A stretch of 64,000 nt of DNA, from the NCBI GenBank assembly GCA_947568835.1, contig OX387602.1:24851021-24915020 (forward strand). Reading direction: 5' to 3'. This DNA is from Protonemura montana (lineage: Eukaryota > Arthropoda > Insecta > Plecoptera > Nemouridae). The notes under the pieces are model-generated. The model was not told where the DNA came from and made no database searches. It saw only the letters and a program-made list of their open reading frames with translations. Each line of letters begins with the position of its first letter. Position 1 is the first letter of the stretch. A program made the position numbers and the translations under genes. This document shows, piece after piece, positions 61,180-64,000 of this stretch.

Positions 61180-63725
61180 TCTCGTCTCATGTCTTGGAAT
61201 CTGCTTCTTGGACAAGGCATCACGCGAAGAGCTAACACGCGGCATAATCAGATAGGTTTACTGCCCAGACTAGTTATCTTTAAAAAAAACACCCACTCTC
61301 GTATAATAGATTTGTATTGTCAATGACTTTTCATCCCATTACTTTATATGAAAACGCGGGCATAAAAACTACGTGAGTGCTACTTTTATAATAAATAGTA
61401 ATTGAGTCTCGGACACGACGTCCATTCTTCAGTAGCGTTCCTTTCTGAGAACGACATTGTTGTTTATTCTTGCTTTGTGGCCGGTTTGATTATTCGTGTC
61501 TTCATTTTATAAGATTGAGTCGATATATATATATATGTAAGCATTTTGCTCACAACTATGTGATCTGATAGCTACGTAGATCTTTCATTGTAAATATAAT
61601 TAATAATGCAAAGGAATTTGCCAGGGCTTGCCACTCTCTTTCGGTTCTTATGAAAAAATAGTCAATACAAAATTGATCTCGCTAAACGGGTAGATAAAAT
61701 AGCTTTTTAGACCAATCATTAAGAAGTTGTCACTTTGTAACAGATTGATTGCCGGCATAAGTTTCCTCCGGGCGTCTTCTCCTCCTTTCATCTCGATTGA
61801 ATGGCATACCTTTCGAAATTTAAAAGTCAGTCGATTTTTTTCATCGATCTCCGAGTGGCCGGAGCGCAGATTGCGTCCAATTGTTTTGTCGTGTACTGTT
61901 GACGCAATGATGGCCGGTGGATGGCCGTCAACGGCGATGCATTGTGGACAGCCTGTCGGGCCCTCGGTCTTCGTGACGACTCTGTCCGATGGCGACATCG
62001 TGACAGGTGAACCGCCGGCAAACACCGGCCCGGCCCGGCCCGGCGTCGACGTCGTCCTCTTCCACTGGCTGCGTCGTCGTGCATGCTAATCAACTCGGAG
62101 AATAACAGCTTCTTTATTTCTTACGTGGGTCAGGTGCGACCTTGTGCCTTGAGACTCGTTTCGCTTTCATTAGAGTCCATTTTACAACGCTGCACCTAGT
62201 GGATTTTGTCCGACTCTTTTTTTACGTTAATTTGGATGGTTTTACAACCTTAAAGGGTCAACCATATTGAGAATAAATTTAGTATATACGTATACATTCC
62301 ATTAAGTTATCCCTCACGATTTTTTTCTTTATTTTCTTTTTACAGACACCTTAAATAATGAACAGGTACTTTTATGCCAGCATACACATAAGCCAGCACA
62401 TTTTTTTAATAATCCTAACCTGAACTCGGCGGTCAGCAAACGAGCACGGTTGCTAGAGAAACATATGCCAACATCATCCAGCCATAATTTGGTCAGCTGG
62501 TGCAGATTTGTCCGTGGAATGGCGACCATGCGCGACCTGCTCGAGGTTGTAAAAGTGTGAAAGGCGGGTGACAATGGCTGCCGAGTGGACACTGGACCAC
62601 GCTATCGGCTAAAGCATCTCGCTCTGGCTGCACGGTGACGTCGTGCGATCGTGCAGACCTCCGCCCACACTCTCGCACACTGCGTTGTCGTCAGCAACCT
62701 GCAATCTGCAATATGGTGCTGATGATGACGAGGATACGCTCACCTTTGTTCATACGCATTTTAGCCATATTTAGCATTCAACCTGCAACCAGGCATTTTC
62801 TTGTGAAGATTTGCCGTTTAATTGTCAATTTTTTTGGCCATGTGGCTGAATTGCCATAACTCTGAGGACCCCACGTATGTATCGAATAGTGCAAACGGCC
62901 GTTGTAGAATTTTGAGAGGGGAAATGCTTCCTAAATGTCTGCAGGAGTGAAGTAATTGATTGGTTTTATGGAAACACGAGAGAGGTGACAGAACACGAAT
63001 CCAAATGGATGAGTGTGGCACGAGTATCAGCTGACCGTTATGCTGTAAAATGTGGTGGCTTGAGTCCGATCATGCGGCAATTGGCTGGCCCACAGATGCA
63101 GCTAATTAATCTTTTGTGGGTGAAATATCTGTAAATTTGACGGGGGGCGTTGGGTCAAAGGAACCAGAGGTGCGACCAGTGTGGTGACCTGCTGTTATCT
63201 CCCCAAAAAGTCCCCTGCCCTCAACAATCGATGTCTGCCAAGGGTGCAGTGCAACACAGCCGCATCCAATTAATAATCTGCAGCAAGAGGGAAGAACGAA
63301 AGCTGCCCGGGAATTAATTAGATTACCGAGATGAGGGCAGTCGCATGCGTTCATTCGATATGTCCCAACGTAACCGCCGACAACATTTAATTGTGAGCAA
63401 CTTAAAGCGTTTGCCTCCGTTTTATTTCTGAATGGACCGTGTTTGGAAGCAGATTGCGTGCGCGAGACGAGATGTATGTCTGAGCTGTCCGCAGGGCGCA
63501 TGGCAGGGTGCTTTGACCACGCACCCATCGTTACGCGTAGGCGGATCGCCCACAGAAAGGACGGAAATCAGGCTCTCGATACTGTGCACCCTCCACATCA
63601 CGGTCCATGGCCGAGGACACCTGTTCGCCATGCTGACCGACACGACGTCTTCCTGTGTTTGTGTGCTTTACGTGTCACCTGCACACAATTACTGAAAATG
63701 TGTTCAAAATGACGTAGTTACACGC
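61180..63725. other. Gene-free stretch
   Basis: No host exon recognised. Contains an AT run at about 61523-61537, a CCGGCCCGG repeat at about 62028-62044 and AATTAAT words at 63100-63320. Confidence 0.5.
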
Positions 63726-63734
63726 TAAAAAAAT

Positions 63735-64000
63735 TGGAGTCAAAAACCACTCCAAAAGAGTCAATTCTCACTCTTCTAATACGACAAAATGTGCCCTCTC
63801 CTTTGGGAGTGGAACTCGCTCTTTCGAATGAGTCATCTCATTTCACTCTTTCATTGAGTGAAATATTTGGACTCCATGAAAGGATCATTCTCACTCTTTT
63901 AAAACGACAAAATGTGCCCTCTCCCTTGGGAGTGGAACTCGCTCTTTCGAATGAGTCATCTCATTTCACTCTTTCATTGAGTGAAATATTTTGACTCAAT
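63735..64000 (+). repeat. 123-bp tandem repeat array, open at right edge
   Basis: ATTCTCACTCTT starts units at 63764 and 63887; the units are about 95% identical by eye, and the second runs off the window. A divergent partial unit with GGAGT...ACTCC pairing precedes them (63735-63763). The unit is full of ACTC and its inverse GAGT, so it can fold on itself. The period equals 41 codons, and one frame stays open through both copies. Confidence 0.9.

Noticed and set aside
63734..63994. 86-codon frame over the 123-bp array as a repeat protein
   Set aside because: The open frame follows from a period divisible by three; there is no independent sign of coding.
1..64000. CRISPR arrays, bacterial operons, rRNA genes
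   Set aside because: None seen; the tandem arrays lack the repeat-spacer pattern, and the gene structure is eukaryotic.

Overview
This is a eukaryotic, animal nuclear window, most likely from an arthropod. The genes have introns with GT-AG (and one GC-AG) boundaries, many of them only 77 to 333 bp long. There are no operons or bacterial signals. Non-LTR retrotransposon pieces, a hAT-type MITE and microsatellites are present. The species cannot be named from the sequence alone.

Left 11.7 kb, the gene-dense part. Three genes lie close together. (1) The 3' part of PIGW (GPI-anchor inositol acyltransferase), plus strand, runs off the left edge and is uninterrupted. (2) A complete nine-exon EOGT (ER-resident EGF-domain O-GlcNAc transferase) lies on the minus strand, tail to tail with PIGW; its 526 residues run from a signal peptide to a C-terminal HDEL. 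(3) Head to head with EOGT is a seven-exon plus-strand gene for a predicted 1267-residue protein. That protein joins an integrase HHCC zinc module, an integrase core without its catalytic acids, one C2H2 zinc finger, four copies of a helix-turn-helix-like repeat, and a C-terminal domain of the type found at the front of pogo/Tigger-like transposases. The splice phases agree at every junction. This domesticated two-transposon fusion is the most interesting object in the window.

The remaining ~52 kb (11.7-64 kb) is a gene desert. I find no convincing host exon in it. It holds a 5'-truncated LINE with an intact FADD reverse-transcriptase core (25.5-27.0 kb), a second LINE 3' fragment (43.5-43.8 kb), and three tandem arrays: 32-bp units at 34.9 kb, ~61-bp units at 60.9 kb, and 123-bp units at the right edge. 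It also holds several hairpins, microsatellites, G- and C-runs, and many AATTAAT-type and TGCAGTGCA words. Many short open frames there overlap on both strands and look like chance.

PIGW and EOGT both act in the endoplasmic reticulum but in different pathways; their neighbourhood need not be functional. EOGT and the fusion gene share a ~0.9 kb divergent promoter interval.
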